Below are positions 35,480 through 46,900 of a DNA stretch of 64,000 bases, in pieces. This DNA comes from Candidatus Methylacidiphilales bacterium (GTDB lineage: Bacteria > Pseudomonadota > Gammaproteobacteria > JASGCS01), in contig JASGCS010000001.1 in NCBI GenBank assembly GCA_030054035.1, positions 1-64,000 on the forward strand. Reading direction: 5' to 3'. Position numbers and translations under genes: made by a program. A model generated the notes under the pieces. The model was not told the DNA's origin and ran no database searches. It saw nothing but the letters and a program-made list of their open reading frames with translations. How positions within the stretch are numbered: position 1 is the first letter of the stretch; every line of letters starts with the position of its first letter.

Positions 35480-35493
35480 GAAAAGGAGAATTT

Positions 35494-35925
35494 ATGGCAA
35501 AAGAAATAACAGGGTATGTAAAATTGCAAGTTGCAGCAGGCCAAGCTAATCCAAGTCCTCCAGTTGGCACTGCTCTTGGCCCAAGAGGAATTAATATTAT
35601 GGACTTTTGTAAACAATTTAACGCTAAGACAGAAAGCATAGAAAAAGGTCTTCCGATACCTGTTGTCATTACTATCTATAAAGATAAAAGTTTTACCTTC
35701 ATAATGAAGTCACCTCCTGCAACAATACTTTTGAAAAAAGCATCTGGAATCCAAAAAGGAAGCGGGGTGCCAAATAAAAATAAAGTTGGTAAAGTCACAA
35801 GAAAACAGCTTGAAGAAATCGTCAAGGTAAAGCAAGAAGACCTTAATGCTTTTGAACTTGATGCTGCTATTCGGATAATTGCTGGTTCCGCTAGAAGTAT
35901 GGGTTTGGAAGTTGATGGAGTGTAA
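35494..35925 (+). CDS. rplK: 50S ribosomal protein L11
   Basis: Component of the GTPase-associated centre of the 50S subunit, 143 residues. The N-terminal domain has [16 protein letters not shown] and [15 protein letters not shown]; the C-terminal RNA-binding domain ends [15 protein letters not shown] strong AAGGAG (35483-35488) lies five bases before the ATG. It precedes rplA by 2 bases. Confidence 0.99.
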   Translation: MAKEITGYVKLQVAAGQANPSPPVGTALGPRGINIMDFCKQFNAKTESIEKGLPIPVVITIYKDKSFTFIMKSPPATILLKKASGIQKGSGVPNKNKVGKVTRKQLEEIVKVKQEDLNAFELDAAIRIIAGSARSMGLEVDGV

Positions 35926-35927
35926 AA

Positions 35928-36617
35928 ATGAAAAGAAGTAAAAGATATATTTCTGCCCAATCAAGTATTAATAGAGAAACGTTCTATGTTCTAATTGACG
36001 CCATTGAAATTTTAAAAAAGACTCCGATTACTAAATTTAATCAATCGGTGGATATTGCAATCGTTCTCGGTATAGACGCATCTAAATCTGAGCAAACAGT
36101 TCGAGGGGCGATAACGTTACCTCATGGAGTAGGTAAAACTAAACGTGTTGCAGTTTTTGCCGAAGGTGAACATGCTCATAAAGCTTCACAGGCAGGCGCA
36201 GATATTGTTGGTACTGATGATCTAGCTAAATCAATCAAAGAAGGCGTTTTTGATTTTGATATTTTAATTGCCATGCCTTCTACTATGAAATATGTTTCAA
36301 CATTAGGACAAATTCTCGGTCCTAAAGGATTAATGCCCAATCCGAAACTTGGCACCGTTTCAAACGATGTTGAAATTGCGGTAAAAAACGCTAAATCAGG
36401 GCAAGCAATATTTAGAAATGATAAAGCTGGAATTATTCATACATCAGTTGGTAAAATCAACTTCTCTAGTGATAAAATAGTGGACAATATAAAAACCTTA
36501 CTCAGTGAAATCCAAAAGTTAAAACCATCTTCAAGTAAAGGCTTGTTTTTACAGAAACTGTATGTGTCTGCAACTATGAGTCCTTCAGTGAGAATTGATA
36601 TGTCTGGACTGAGGTAG
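35928..36617 (+). CDS. rplA: 50S ribosomal protein L1
   Basis: L1-stalk protein, 229 residues; in E. coli it also represses the L11 operon by binding its mRNA. The signature ILGPKGLMPNPKLGTVS and the N-terminal region LKKTPITKFNQSVDIAI are standard. Only 5 bases separate its stop from rplJ, so the usual long L10 leader is missing. Confidence 0.99.
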   Translation: MKRSKRYISAQSSINRETFYVLIDAIEILKKTPITKFNQSVDIAIVLGIDASKSEQTVRGAITLPHGVGKTKRVAVFAEGEHAHKASQAGADIVGTDDLAKSIKEGVFDFDILIAMPSTMKYVSTLGQILGPKGLMPNPKLGTVSNDVEIAVKNAKSGQAIFRNDKAGIIHTSVGKINFSSDKIVDNIKTLLSEIQKLKPSSSKGLFLQKLYVSATMSPSVRIDMSGLR

Positions 36618-36622
36618 TAATT

Positions 36623-37144
36623 ATGACATTAAATAGAAGTCAAAAAGAATTAATTGTTGCGGAAATAAAAGAACTTGCAGAGAAGTCAAGTTCTTTAGTT
36701 GTTGCAACCTATACTGGTATGAATAATGCTGAGCTCACATTGCTTAGAAGCGCAGCAAGAAAAGCTCAAGTGAAAATTAAAATAGTTCAAAATACATTAG
36801 CACGAGTAGGATTCAAGAACACTTCTTTTGAAAGCGCTAATGATAGACTTCATGGACATTTGCTTTATGCTTTTTCGCTTGGAGAGATGGTAGGTGCTCC
36901 GCGTTTGATTAATCAAGCACTTGCGTCTTATTCAAATTTAAAACCTGCTTTAATTGTTATTGAAGGAAGGGTATTTGAAAAAGACGAACTAGGTAGGGTT
37001 GCTAACTTACCGAACCGTCAAGAAGCAATTGCTATACTTGCAGGATTATTAAAAATGCCAGTGACTAAACTTGCTCGCACACTTTTTCAAATCCCGCAAA
37101 AACTAGCATCAACAATTCATGCAATTTCATTAAACAAAAAATAA
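36623..37144 (+). CDS. rplJ: 50S ribosomal protein L10
   Basis: Base of the L7/L12 stalk, 173 residues. The N-terminal rRNA-binding domain starts [19 protein letters not shown] with [17 protein letters not shown]; the C-terminal helix that binds L7/L12 dimers is present ([19 protein letters not shown]). The upstream gap is 5 bases, leaving no space for the autoregulatory L10-binding leader found in many bacteria. Confidence 0.98.
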   Translation: MTLNRSQKELIVAEIKELAEKSSSLVVATYTGMNNAELTLLRSAARKAQVKIKIVQNTLARVGFKNTSFESANDRLHGHLLYAFSLGEMVGAPRLINQALASYSNLKPALIVIEGRVFEKDELGRVANLPNRQEAIAILAGLLKMPVTKLARTLFQIPQKLASTIHAISLNKK

Positions 37145-37163
37145 AGTAAAGGAGAATATAAGT

Positions 37164-37544
37164 ATGTCGCTTACAAATGATCAAATAATAGAAGCTATTT
37201 CAAGCAAGTCAGTAATGGAAATCGTTGACTTGGTCAAAGCCATGGAGGAAAAATTCGGAGTTACTGCCGCGCAAGCAGTTGTGGCAGCAGGTCCTGCAAG
37301 TGGTGGTGCTGCTTCGGTAGCTGAACCAGTAAAAGACTCTTTTAATGTAATGTTATTAAAATCTGGGGATAATAAAGTTGGTCTAATTAAGGTAGTCAAA
37401 GAGCTAACTGGACTAGGCCTTAAAGAAGCAAAAGATTTAGTTGACGGAGCTCCAAAAATTATTAAGGAAAATCTACCTAAAAAAGATGCAGAAGAAGTAG
37501 CTAAGAAATTGACAGACGCTGGCGCACAAGTTGAGCTTAAGTAG
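37164..37544 (+). CDS. rplL: 50S ribosomal protein L7/L12
   Basis: Multicopy stalk protein that recruits translation GTPases, 126 residues. The N-terminal dimer domain ([20 protein letters not shown]), an Ala/Gly hinge ([13 protein letters not shown]) and the C-terminal domain ([19 protein letters not shown]) are all clear. TAAAGGAG at 37147-37154 is a strong ribosome site, as needed for its high copy number relative to L10. Confidence 0.99.
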   Translation: MSLTNDQIIEAISSKSVMEIVDLVKAMEEKFGVTAAQAVVAAGPASGGAASVAEPVKDSFNVMLLKSGDNKVGLIKVVKELTGLGLKEAKDLVDGAPKIIKENLPKKDAEEVAKKLTDAGAQVELK

Positions 37545-37606
37545 CATCTTGTTCTTTATAAATATTTGTCCTTCACTTTATAACAATATAGGTGTCAATT
37601 AATTAC

Positions 37607-40600
37607 ATGCAGTCAATTTCTCATACTGAAAAAAAAAGAATTCGTAAGTTTTTTGGTGTACATACCAATATTTCTTCTGATCAACAAATTCAGACAAAGC
37701 TACTTGATATTCAGTTACATTCGTACAAGTTCTTTCTAGAAAAAAGAGCTGAAAATGGGGTTGAGATATCTTCGGGTATAGAGCGTGTCCTTAGTGCTTT
37801 TTTTCCATTAAAAAGCCATTCTGGTAATATTCAAATTGAATATGTAAGTTCAAAATTAAAACCACCCTTATTTAATGTAAGAGAAGCAATTATTAGAAAT
37901 GTTAGTTATGTTTCTCAATTGGTTGTTACGGTTCGTGTCGTAATGTATCAAAAACAAAAAGATAATGAAACTAGAAAAAAAGTAAAAGAAATTAGCCAAC
38001 ATGAAATTTATTTAGCTGAAATACCGCTTATGACTGAGTATGGCACCTTTGTCGTTAATGGCGTCGAAAAAGTACTTGTTTCACAACTGCATAGATCACC
38101 AGGTGTGCTATTTGATCATGACGAAGGCAAAACTCATACTTCTGGTAAATTGCTTTATTTAGCTCGAATTATACCCTATAGAGGATCATGGTTGGATTTT
38201 GAGTTTGATACTAAGGATTGCTTGTATATTAGAATTGATAGGAAGAGAAAAATTCCTGCAACAGTTTTGCTAAAAGCACTTGAATACGATGAAGAGTCTA
38301 TTCTTAAATTGTTCTATACTTGTGTTGATATTCTTCACACTGATGGAATTGGATACACCATCGAATTTAATCCCGAATTATTTCTAAATGAATTAGCCCC
38401 GTTTGACATTATGCTGAACAAATCAATAGTAGTTTCAAAGGGTAAACGTATAACAGAAAAACATATTCAGGAATTAGCGGATGCAAAGGTAAAATTTATT
38501 AGTTTGCCAGAACACTGGTTATACCAAAAACGATTATCCAAACCAATGTATGATCGAAAAACCGGTGAAATATTACATCACATTAACACACCTGTAACTT
38601 CTGAGCTATTGAGTGATCTAATTAAACACAGTATAGATAAGTTCCCAATTATTTTGACAAATGAAATTGATCGTGGACCCTATATCGCTCAAACCCTAGA
38701 TATTGATAAATGTAACAGTACCACTGATGCCCTCACAGAATTGTTTAGATTAATGCGACCTGGTGAACCTGTCACCCAGGATGTTCTCAATGATTTTTTC
38801 AAAAATCTTTTTTTTCAACCTGCTCGGTATGATCTATCTGATGTTGGTCGGATGAAATTTAATTTAAGAATGAAAAGAAAAGATTTAACTGGTCCTACAG
38901 TCCTAACCAAAGAAGATATTGTTGACACTATGAGAGTTCTAATTAATATTAGAGATGGTAGAGATGAGGTTGATGATATTGATAATCTTGGCAACAGAAG
39001 AATCAGAACTGCAGGTGAGATGATTGAAAATCAATTTAGAATAGGTTTAGTGAGACTAGAAAGATCTGTTATGGATCGCTTGTCGCAGTATGAAAATGAC
39101 GAAGCAGAGTATCACGAAATTATTAACTCCAAACCTGTTACATACGCATTAAAAGAGTTTTTTAACAAAAGCCCTCTTTGTCAGTTTATGGATCAAATCA
39201 ATCCATTATCTGAAGTAACACACAAGAGAAGAATTTCAGCGCTGGGACCAGGTGGTTTGGCTAGAGATAGAGCTGGTTTTGAAGTTAGAGATGTGCACCC
39301 TACTCATTACGGTAGAATTTGCCCTATAGAAACTCCAGAAGGTCCAAATATTGGATTGATAAATTCTTTGGCGATGTATTCAAAGATTAATCGATATGGT
39401 TTTTTAATTACCCCATATTTTAGAGTTGATAAAGGCATTGTATCCAAGCATGTGGTTTATCTAAGTGCGATTGAAGAAAGTAATTTTATAATTGCTCAGG
39501 CACGCACCCCCGTGGATTCAAATGGAAAATTGACGAGTGAGTTAGTTACTTGCAGATATAAAAACGAATTTCTCCTAATTTCATGCGACCAGGTACAGTA
39601 CATTGACGTCTCACCTAGTCAAATTGTGTCTGTAGCTGCGGCATTAATACCATTTCTTGAACATGATGACGCGAACAGAGCGCTTATGGGTTCAAATATG
39701 CAAAGACAAGCTGTGCCTTTACTTAGACCAGAAAAACCACTTGTTGGAACAGGTCTTGAGAAAATTGTTGCCATAGATTCTGGAGCAACTGTTGTTGCAA
39801 AAAGAAGTGGTGTTGTTGATCGGGTTGAGTCAAATCGAGTTGTTGTGCGGGTTAATGAAGATGAAATAGAAAAGCATAAAATCCAATCTGGTGTAGATAT
39901 ATATAATTTGGTTAAATACACTAGATCCAATCAAAATATGTGTATCAATCAAAAACCAATAGTTAAAATTGGTGAAAAAGTTCACGCTGGTGATGTGTTG
40001 GCGGATGGTCAATGCAGTGATTTGGGAGAGCTTGCCCTAGGTCAAAACATGCTTGTAGCTTTTATGCCTTGGAACGGATATAATTTTGAAGATTCAATAT
40101 TAATATCTGAGCGAGTTGTCAAAGAAGATAGATTTACATCAATCCATATTGAAGAATTGGAATGTATTGCTAGAGATACAAAACTAGGTAAAGAAGAGAT
40201 CACTTCTGACATACCTAATGTCTCCGAACACCTACTGAATAAACTTGATGATTCGGGTGTTATTTATATTGGTTCTGAGGTCAAACCGAATGATATTTTA
40301 GTTGGGATGGTCACCCCCAAAGGGGAAATTCAGCAGAGTCCAGAAGAAAAACTTCTTAGGGCTATATTTGCTGAGAAAGCTACTGAAGTCAAAGATAGCT
40401 CACTTAGAGCTCCTCAAGGAATGGAAGGTGTAGTCGTTGATGTGCGAGTGTTTACACGTGAGGGCATACCAAAAGACTCCAGGGCACTGTCAATTGAAAA
40501 AGAAGAGGTTGCTAAACTTAAGAAGAATATCGACGATGAGGTTAGAATTCAAAAAGAAGATATTATTAAACGCGTCAAACTTGTTGTTAAAGGTCACAAA

Positions 40601-41719
40601 TTACAACATTCACTAGGTTCTTGTAAATCTGGTGTGGTTTTAGATGATAATTTACTAAATCAATTTAGCTCAGATGAGATATTTGAAATTAGAATTAAAG
40701 ACCCAACAGTAGCAGATAAGTTAGAAATTCTTTCCTCTCAAGCCGATGATTTAAATAAAAAATATAAAAAAATGTTTGATGAAATGAAAGCAAACATTAC
40801 TCGACATGATGATCTGCCACCTAATGTTCTGAAGATGGTAAAAGTGTTCATTGCAGTAAAACGTAGATTACAACCAGGTGACAAAATGGCTGGAAGGCAT
40901 GGTAATAAAGGAGTTATTTCTATGGTTGTGCCTGTAGAAGATATGCCATTTTTGGAAGATGGTACGCCTGTTGATATTGTACTAAATCCGTTAGGTGTGC
41001 CTAGCCGTATGAACATTGGCCAAGTTTTGGAAACGCATTTAGGATGGGCTTCTAAAGCATTAGGTAATCAACTCGCTAAATTGTTAGAAAAGAATGCGAC
41101 TCAAATTGAATGCAAAGAATTTTTAAATTTAGTATATGGCTCATCTGACCCAACTGTAAATAAATTTAAAAATTTTTCAGAACATGACTTTACTCAACTT
41201 GTCAATAATCTGATTGGCGGAATCCCTTTTGCCACTCCAGTTTTTAACGGAGCCTCAGAAGAGGATATTAAAAAAATGTTGACACTTGCTAAACTTCCTA
41301 CCAGTGGTAAAGTTACTCTATATGATGGAGTTACAGGCGATAAATTTTTAAATCCTGTCACAATTGGTTATATGTATATGCTCAAGTTAAACCATCTAGT
41401 CGATGAGAAAATGCATGCACGTAGTACCGGACCTTATTCGTTAGTTACTCAGCAGCCTTTAGGTGGGAAAGCTCAATTTGGTGGTCAGCGATTTGGCGAA
41501 ATGGAAGTTTGGGCACTACAAGCGTATGGCGCTGCACATACATTACATGAGCTATTGACTTATAAGTCAGATGACATTTCTGGAAGAAATAGAGTGTATA
41601 AAAACATTATTGAGGGTGGGCAATCCTTTGAATCTGAGGTTCCAGAATCGTTTAATGTGCTGATAAAAGAAATTCGCTCAATTGCACTCGATATTAAAGT
41701 GCACGAAATGGAGAAATAA
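37607..41719 (+). CDS. rpoB: DNA-directed RNA polymerase subunit beta
   Basis: Catalytic beta subunit. ATG 37607 gives 1370 residues starting [17 protein letters not shown], matching the family; GTG 37592 would add five. Conserved blocks include [61 protein letters not shown] and the C-terminal [17 protein letters not shown]. The rifampicin-site segment (39164-39246) reads [18 protein letters not shown] and differs from E. coli at several positions. The 62-base gap after rplL shows no clear hairpin. rpoC follows after 5 bases. Confidence 0.98.
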   Translation: MQSISHTEKKRIRKFFGVHTNISSDQQIQTKLLDIQLHSYKFFLEKRAENGVEISSGIERVLSAFFPLKSHSGNIQIEYVSSKLKPPLFNVREAIIRNVSYVSQLVVTVRVVMYQKQKDNETRKKVKEISQHEIYLAEIPLMTEYGTFVVNGVEKVLVSQLHRSPGVLFDHDEGKTHTSGKLLYLARIIPYRGSWLDFEFDTKDCLYIRIDRKRKIPATVLLKALEYDEESILKLFYTCVDILHTDGIGYTIEFNPELFLNELAPFDIMLNKSIVVSKGKRITEKHIQELADAKVKFISLPEHWLYQKRLSKPMYDRKTGEILHHINTPVTSELLSDLIKHSIDKFPIILTNEIDRGPYIAQTLDIDKCNSTTDALTELFRLMRPGEPVTQDVLNDFFKNLFFQPARYDLSDVGRMKFNLRMKRKDLTGPTVLTKEDIVDTMRVLINIRDGRDEVDDIDNLGNRRIRTAGEMIENQFRIGLVRLERSVMDRLSQYENDEAEYHEIINSKPVTYALKEFFNKSPLCQFMDQINPLSEVTHKRRISALGPGGLARDRAGFEVRDVHPTHYGRICPIETPEGPNIGLINSLAMYSKINRYGFLITPYFRVDKGIVSKHVVYLSAIEESNFIIAQARTPVDSNGKLTSELVTCRYKNEFLLISCDQVQYIDVSPSQIVSVAAALIPFLEHDDANRALMGSNMQRQAVPLLRPEKPLVGTGLEKIVAIDSGATVVAKRSGVVDRVESNRVVVRVNEDEIEKHKIQSGVDIYNLVKYTRSNQNMCINQKPIVKIGEKVHAGDVLADGQCSDLGELALGQNMLVAFMPWNGYNFEDSILISERVVKEDRFTSIHIEELECIARDTKLGKEEITSDIPNVSEHLLNKLDDSGVIYIGSEVKPNDILVGMVTPKGEIQQSPEEKLLRAIFAEKATEVKDSSLRAPQGMEGVVVDVRVFTREGIPKDSRALSIEKEEVAKLKKNIDDEVRIQKEDIIKRVKLVVKGHKLQHSLGSCKSGVVLDDNLLNQFSSDEIFEIRIKDPTVADKLEILSSQADDLNKKYKKMFDEMKANITRHDDLPPNVLKMVKVFIAVKRRLQPGDKMAGRHGNKGVISMVVPVEDMPFLEDGTPVDIVLNPLGVPSRMNIGQVLETHLGWASKALGNQLAKLLEKNATQIECKEFLNLVYGSSDPTVNKFKNFSEHDFTQLVNNLIGGIPFATPVFNGASEEDIKKMLTLAKLPTSGKVTLYDGVTGDKFLNPVTIGYMYMLKLNHLVDEKMHARSTGPYSLVTQQPLGGKAQFGGQRFGEMEVWALQAYGAAHTLHELLTYKSDDISGRNRVYKNIIEGGQSFESEVPESFNVLIKEIRSIALDIKVHEMEK

Positions 41720-41724
41720 AAAGT

Positions 41725-44700
41725 ATGAATATTCAGTTTGATCAAATATTTTCAAAGCAATTTCAGTCGAAGCAAAGAAAGCTTAAATCTGTGGATGCGA
41801 TTGAGATTTCAATTGCTTCTCCAGAAACTATTCGAAGTTGGTCTTTTGGTGAAGTAAGAAAATCAGAAACGATAAATTACAGAACTTTTAAGCCAGAACG
41901 TGACGGATTATTTTGTGCAAAAATATTTGGGCCTGTAAAAGATTTTGAATGCTTGTGTGGAAAATATAAACGATCCAAACATAAAGGTCAAGTTTGCGAA
42001 AAATGTGGCGTAGAAGTAACTTTGTCAAAAGTCAGAAGAGACCGAATGGGTCATATTGAATTGGCGTCCCCAGTAGTTCATACTTGGTTCGTGAACTCAC
42101 TTCCTTCAAGAATTGGATTGCTCTTAGATTTGACTTTAAAGCAATTACAAAGTATCTTAGCGTTTGAAAGATTTTTAGTTATTGACCCTGGGTTAACTGA
42201 TTTAAAGAAAGGCCAGTTACTTACAGACCAAGAGTACTTGGATAAAATTAAGCAGTTTGGAGAAGATTTTGATGCCAAGATGGGACCTGAAGCTATTCAT
42301 TCGATGTTATGCGAGATCAATCTAGAGAACGAAAAAAAAGCCACTCACGAGTTACTCCAAAAAAATAAATCAGAAATTAAACTAAAAAGACTATCTAAAC
42401 GGCTAAAAATTATTGACTCGTTTATAACATCCAAAAATCGTCCTGAATGGATGGTTATGACAGTGTTACCTGTACTACCTCCGGATCTTAGACCTTTAGT
42501 GCCTCTTGATGGTGGAAGATTTGGATCGGCAGATTTGAATGATCTATACCGTAAAGTCATCAATCGTAATAATAGATTAAAACGACTTTTGGAGATTCAT
42601 TCCCCTGATATCATTATTAGAAATGAAAAAAGAATGTTGCAAGAAGCCGTAGACGCGCTCATTGATAATAGTAGACGTTCACGCGCTACTCTGGGGACAA
42701 ATAGAAGACCTTTAAAATCTCTCGCAGATGTGATTAAAGGAAAGCAAGGAAGATTTAGACAGAATTTACTTGGAAAAAGAGTTGATTATTCTGGTCGATC
42801 AGTGATTGTTGTTGGTCCGAATTTAAGACTGCATCAATGTGGATTACCAAAAAAAATGGCTTTAGAATTGTTTAAACCATTTATAATTTCCAAACTTCAA
42901 CTACGAGGTCTAAGTACGACAATAAAGCTAGCACGAAAAATGGTAGATCGAGAAGAATCAATCGTTTGGGATATTCTTGATGAAGTAATTAAAGGACATC
43001 CTATTTTGTTAAATCGCGCTCCAACATTACATCGACTAGGAATTCAAGCTTTTGAACCTGTATTGATTGAAGGAAAAGCAATACAGTTACATCCATTAGT
43101 CTGTACTGCATTTAATGCAGATTTTGATGGTGACCAAATGGCAGTCCATGTCCCGCTTTCAATAGAAGCTCAACTAGAAGCTAAGATTCTGATGCTTTCA
43201 TCTAATAATATACTATCTCCCGCAAACGGAGAACCTAATATTGTACCTTCCCAAGATATTGTTTTAGGTTTATATTCAATGACAAAAGAAAGACTCTTCG
43301 ATTTAGGTGAAGGTAGTTTTTATGTTGATCCTGACGAAGTTGAGAGAGCGTATTTGACTGGTCAATTGGGCCTTAATGCTCAAATATTTTGCAAAATAGA
43401 GGAGCGAAATTTTAATAAAGATGGTGAAATAACTTCTGAATGTCGCGTTTATAAAACTACAACTGGTCGCGCGATATTATCTAGATTGCTTCCTATTGGA
43501 TTAAGTTTTAATGTTCTTAACTTAGTCATGACAAAAAAAGCAATTTCGAGTGCTATTAATAAGTGCTATCATGCAATTGGCATTAAAGAGACTGTTACTT
43601 TTGCTGATAATCTTATGGCCTACGGTCTTCAATTTGCAACAAGAGTTGCTGTTTCAATAGGTATGGATGATATTTTAGTCCCTAAAAACAAGGATATTCT
43701 CATTAATCGAGGGCATGAAGAAATTAAAAAGATCTTTAACCAATTTAATAATGGATTGATTACAGAAGGTGAGCGTTACAATAAAGTAATTGATGTCTGG
43801 TCAAAAATTAATGAAGAGATTACAATTTCTATGAGAAATAATTTAGAGACTGAAACAGTCACTAACCCACTTACTGGCGAAAATCAAAAGCAACCATCTT
43901 TCAACTCTATTTACATGATGTGGGATTCAGGAGCAAGAGGTTCTTTGCAACAAATTAGCCAACTTTCTGGAATCCGAGGATTGATGGCGAAACCTGATGG
44001 AACTATTATTGAAACCCCAATAACTGCAAACTTTAAAGAAGGGTTAGATGTGCATCAGTATTTTATTTCAACCCATGGAGCGAGAAAAGGACTTGCCGAC
44101 ACAGCTCTAAAAACAGCGAATTCTGGTTATTTAACTCGACGACTTGTTGATGTTGCACAAGATTTAGTTATAGTTGAGGAAGATTGTGGCACGGCTAACG
44201 GTATAACAAGCAGTAGCGTTATTGAAGGTGGTGAGATTGTTGAATCATTATCATCTCGTGTACTTGGTAGAGTGTGCGCGGAAGACTTACAAACCCATAA
44301 AAATACAGATCAAATATTAATAAAGAAAAATACTTTACTAACAGAAAAACACATTGAATTACTCGAAAAACATAAGATAGACTCAATTTTTGTCCGTTCA
44401 GTAATTACTTGTGAGTCAAAATATGGTCTATGTGCTATGTGCTACGGCAGAGATTTAGCACGAGGTAAATTAGTTTCTATTGGTGAAGCGGTTGGTGTTA
44501 TTGCTGCGCAATCAATTGGTGAGCCTGGTACACAGTTGACTATGCGTACTTTCCATATCGGTGGTGCGACTTCTAGAACTGTTGCCCAAAATAAAGTTGA
44601 CTCACCTGTCGATGGTAAAGTTGTGTATCAAGATCTCAGAACTATTGTTAATAGAGACGGTACAAGAACTGTCATTTCTCGATCAGGTAGGGTTAGTATA

Positions 44701-45936
44701 TTGGATAAAAACGACACTGAAAAAGGTCGTTATAAAGTACCATACGGTTCAGTAATTAACTATAATAACTTGGACGAAGTCCAAGTTGGAAAATTAGTTG
44801 CTAGCTGGGATCCGCACACCTACCCAATTATTTGTGAACATAAGGGGTATGTAAAGTTTGAGAACTTTGTTGACAGGGTGAATGTTGAGTATCAAGAAGA
44901 TGCCCAAACAGGTATAGGTAATTATGTAGTACTTGATGCAAGTAAGACTTCTTCTACTTCAGACACTTCTATTAAACCAACTATTAAGCTTGTGGATGGT
45001 AGTGGGAACGAACTATTTTATAAAAGTTCAGAGATACCAATTTCATATTTACTTACAGAATCTTCGTTACTGAGAGTGGCTGAGAAACAAGAAGTGTTAC
45101 CAGGCGATGTACTGGCTGTTATACCTGAAGAGTCGGCACGAAGTTCTGATATAACTGGTGGATTACCAAGAATTGTAGATTTATTTGAAGCAAGGCATCC
45201 CAAAGATACTGCCGTGTTAGCAAAATTTGATGGTGTAATAGCTTTTGGAAAAGAAACCAAAGGCAAAAGACGCACTCATATTATCAGTGAAACTAATGAA
45301 ATCTTAGAAGAAATTATGTTACCTAAATGGAGAAAAATAAATGTCCATGAAGGTGAGAAAATAGAAAAAGGTGAAATTATAAGCGAAGGAAAAGAAGTTG
45401 ATCCACATGACATTCTTAGGTTGATGGGGGTAGCGAAGCTTTCCGAATATTTGGTAAAAGAAATTCAAGATGTTTATAGACTTCAAGCTGTTAAAATTAA
45501 TGATAAACATATAGAATTGATCATTAGACAAATGCTCAGAAAAGTAGAAATTGATAATTCTGGCGATTCTTTATTTCTTCCTGGTGAGCAAATTGATAGA
45601 ATTAAAGTTGATATTGCTAATCAAGAGCTCATTCAGAAAAACCAAAAACCAGCAGAGTACACAAATGTGTTGCTAGGAATAACACGAGCCTCCTTAGTGA
45701 CAGATTCCTTTATATCTGCAGCGTCATTTCAAGAAACAACTAGAATTTTAACTGAATCTGCAATTAGAAGAAGGATAGATCCGCTATTAGGGCTAAAAGA
45801 AAATGTTGTTGTGGGTGGGCTTATCCCAGCTGGAACCGGTTTTTCATTAAAAGTTAAGAAAAAAATTAAAGCTGTATCTGAAAGAAAAAATGCAGAGATT
45901 GAAATTGCAAAACAATTAGCATCATTAGACAAATAA
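41725..45936 (+). CDS. rpoC: DNA-directed RNA polymerase subunit beta'
   Basis: Catalytic beta' subunit, 1403 residues. The active-site Mg motif NADFDGDQM is at about residues 464-472. The N-terminal zinc site reads CLCGKYKR...CEKCGVEV and the second zinc site uses CGTANG with [13 protein letters not shown]. The trigger-loop region ([20 protein letters not shown] followed by [10 protein letters not shown]) and the C-terminal [18 protein letters not shown] are intact. Product is complete and ends before the rpsL promoter region. Confidence 0.99.
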   Translation: MNIQFDQIFSKQFQSKQRKLKSVDAIEISIASPETIRSWSFGEVRKSETINYRTFKPERDGLFCAKIFGPVKDFECLCGKYKRSKHKGQVCEKCGVEVTLSKVRRDRMGHIELASPVVHTWFVNSLPSRIGLLLDLTLKQLQSILAFERFLVIDPGLTDLKKGQLLTDQEYLDKIKQFGEDFDAKMGPEAIHSMLCEINLENEKKATHELLQKNKSEIKLKRLSKRLKIIDSFITSKNRPEWMVMTVLPVLPPDLRPLVPLDGGRFGSADLNDLYRKVINRNNRLKRLLEIHSPDIIIRNEKRMLQEAVDALIDNSRRSRATLGTNRRPLKSLADVIKGKQGRFRQNLLGKRVDYSGRSVIVVGPNLRLHQCGLPKKMALELFKPFIISKLQLRGLSTTIKLARKMVDREESIVWDILDEVIKGHPILLNRAPTLHRLGIQAFEPVLIEGKAIQLHPLVCTAFNADFDGDQMAVHVPLSIEAQLEAKILMLSSNNILSPANGEPNIVPSQDIVLGLYSMTKERLFDLGEGSFYVDPDEVERAYLTGQLGLNAQIFCKIEERNFNKDGEITSECRVYKTTTGRAILSRLLPIGLSFNVLNLVMTKKAISSAINKCYHAIGIKETVTFADNLMAYGLQFATRVAVSIGMDDILVPKNKDILINRGHEEIKKIFNQFNNGLITEGERYNKVIDVWSKINEEITISMRNNLETETVTNPLTGENQKQPSFNSIYMMWDSGARGSLQQISQLSGIRGLMAKPDGTIIETPITANFKEGLDVHQYFISTHGARKGLADTALKTANSGYLTRRLVDVAQDLVIVEEDCGTANGITSSSVIEGGEIVESLSSRVLGRVCAEDLQTHKNTDQILIKKNTLLTEKHIELLEKHKIDSIFVRSVITCESKYGLCAMCYGRDLARGKLVSIGEAVGVIAAQSIGEPGTQLTMRTFHIGGATSRTVAQNKVDSPVDGKVVYQDLRTIVNRDGTRTVISRSGRVSILDKNDTEKGRYKVPYGSVINYNNLDEVQVGKLVASWDPHTYPIICEHKGYVKFENFVDRVNVEYQEDAQTGIGNYVVLDASKTSSTSDTSIKPTIKLVDGSGNELFYKSSEIPISYLLTESSLLRVAEKQEVLPGDVLAVIPEESARSSDITGGLPRIVDLFEARHPKDTAVLAKFDGVIAFGKETKGKRRTHIISETNEILEEIMLPKWRKINVHEGEKIEKGEIISEGKEVDPHDILRLMGVAKLSEYLVKEIQDVYRLQAVKINDKHIELIIRQMLRKVEIDNSGDSLFLPGEQIDRIKVDIANQELIQKNQKPAEYTNVLLGITRASLVTDSFISAASFQETTRILTESAIRRRIDPLLGLKENVVVGGLIPAGTGFSLKVKKKIKAVSERKNAEIEIAKQLASLDK

Positions 45937-45967
45937 TTCCTACTTTTTATAATTTTTAGGGTATAAT
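45926..45967 (+). promoter_or_regulatory. Candidate promoter(s) for the str operon (rpsL)
   Basis: TAGACA (45926-45931) with a 16-base spacer to TATAAT (45948-45953) forms a good sigma-70 promoter that starts inside the end of rpoC. A second TATAAT lies at 45962-45967 without a clear -35. The leader to the rpsL ATG (46031) is then about 60-70 bases and shows no strong hairpin. Confidence 0.55.
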
Positions 45968-46030
45968 AATCGTCCTTATCAGGAGATTTTTAGTAGAAAA
46001 TATTTTGAACTCTAGATAAGAATACTAATT

Positions 46031-46408
46031 ATGACTACCGTTAATCAATTGGTTAGAAAACCAAGATTGTCACCTTCATACAAAACGAAGGTACCTGCGC
46101 TTACATCTTGTCCCCAGAGAAGAGGAGTGTGTACTCGTGTCTACACTACAACCCCTAAAAAACCGAACTCTGCCTTAAGAAAAGTAGCAAGAGTTAGGTT
46201 AACTAATGGTTTTGAAGTAACTTCATATATTGGAGGTGAGGGACACAACCTTCAAGAACATTCGGTCGTGCTTATTAAGGGCGGAAGAGTAAAAGATTTA
46301 CCTGGTGTGAGATACCACATTGTTAGAGGGACACTCGATACTCAAGGAGTGAAAAATAGAAAACAAGGTAGATCATTATATGGAACAAAAAAACAAAAAA
46401 CAACTTAA
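46031..46408 (+). CDS. rpsL: 30S ribosomal protein S12
   Basis: Decoding-centre protein, 125 residues. [17 protein letters not shown] and [13 protein letters not shown] carry the lysines where streptomycin-resistance changes occur, and both are wild type. [11 protein letters not shown] includes the conserved region near the methylthiolated aspartate (here PGVRYH context is normal). It starts the str gene set rpsL-rpsG-fusA-tuf. Confidence 0.99.
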   Translation: MTTVNQLVRKPRLSPSYKTKVPALTSCPQRRGVCTRVYTTTPKKPNSALRKVARVRLTNGFEVTSYIGGEGHNLQEHSVVLIKGGRVKDLPGVRYHIVRGTLDTQGVKNRKQGRSLYGTKKQKTT

Positions 46409-46414
46409 CGAAAT

Positions 46415-46885
46415 ATGTCAAGACGTCATTCAGCTGTTACAAGAAAAATCAAACCTGATCCAGTGTATCAAAGTTTAATACTTTCTAAGTTCATTAATAT
46501 GATTATGGAGCGTGGAAAAAAATCTATTGCAGAAAAAATACTATATGGCGCTATGGCAATTATAGAATCAAAAGGCCATCAAAACCCTCTTAAGGTAGTT
46601 GAACAGTCACTTGAAAATGTTAGCCCATTTGTTGAAGTTAAGTCAAGAAGAGTTGGAGGCGCTTCTTACCAAGTTCCAATAGAAGTAAGGCCTTCAAGAA
46701 AGCTTTCTTTAGCAATGAGATGGGTCCTTGATGCAGCACATAATCGAAAGGATAAAAATATGGTTCAAAAATTATCATCCGAATTACTTGATGCGTTTGA
46801 AAATAAAGGACAAGCAATTAAGAAGCGTGAAGATACTCACAGAATGGCTGAAGCGAATAAAGCCTTTGCTCATTTCAGGTGGTAA
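46415..46885 (+). CDS. rpsG: 30S ribosomal protein S7
   Basis: Primary 16S rRNA head-binding protein, 156 residues. [33 protein letters not shown] and [19 protein letters not shown] are diagnostic. It begins 6 bases after rpsL and is followed after 15 bases by fusA. Confidence 0.99.
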   Translation: MSRRHSAVTRKIKPDPVYQSLILSKFINMIMERGKKSIAEKILYGAMAIIESKGHQNPLKVVEQSLENVSPFVEVKSRRVGGASYQVPIEVRPSRKLSLAMRWVLDAAHNRKDKNMVQKLSSELLDAFENKGQAIKKREDTHRMAEANKAFAHFRW

Positions 46886-46900
46886 AATTCAGGAAATGGT

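Noticed and set aside
35676-35964. Minus-strand frames opposite rplK
   Set aside because: Phe/Ser-rich shadows of a conserved ribosomal protein gene.
37545-37606. Attenuator or RNase III hairpin between rplL and rpoB
   Set aside because: The 62 bases are AT-rich but show no convincing stem.
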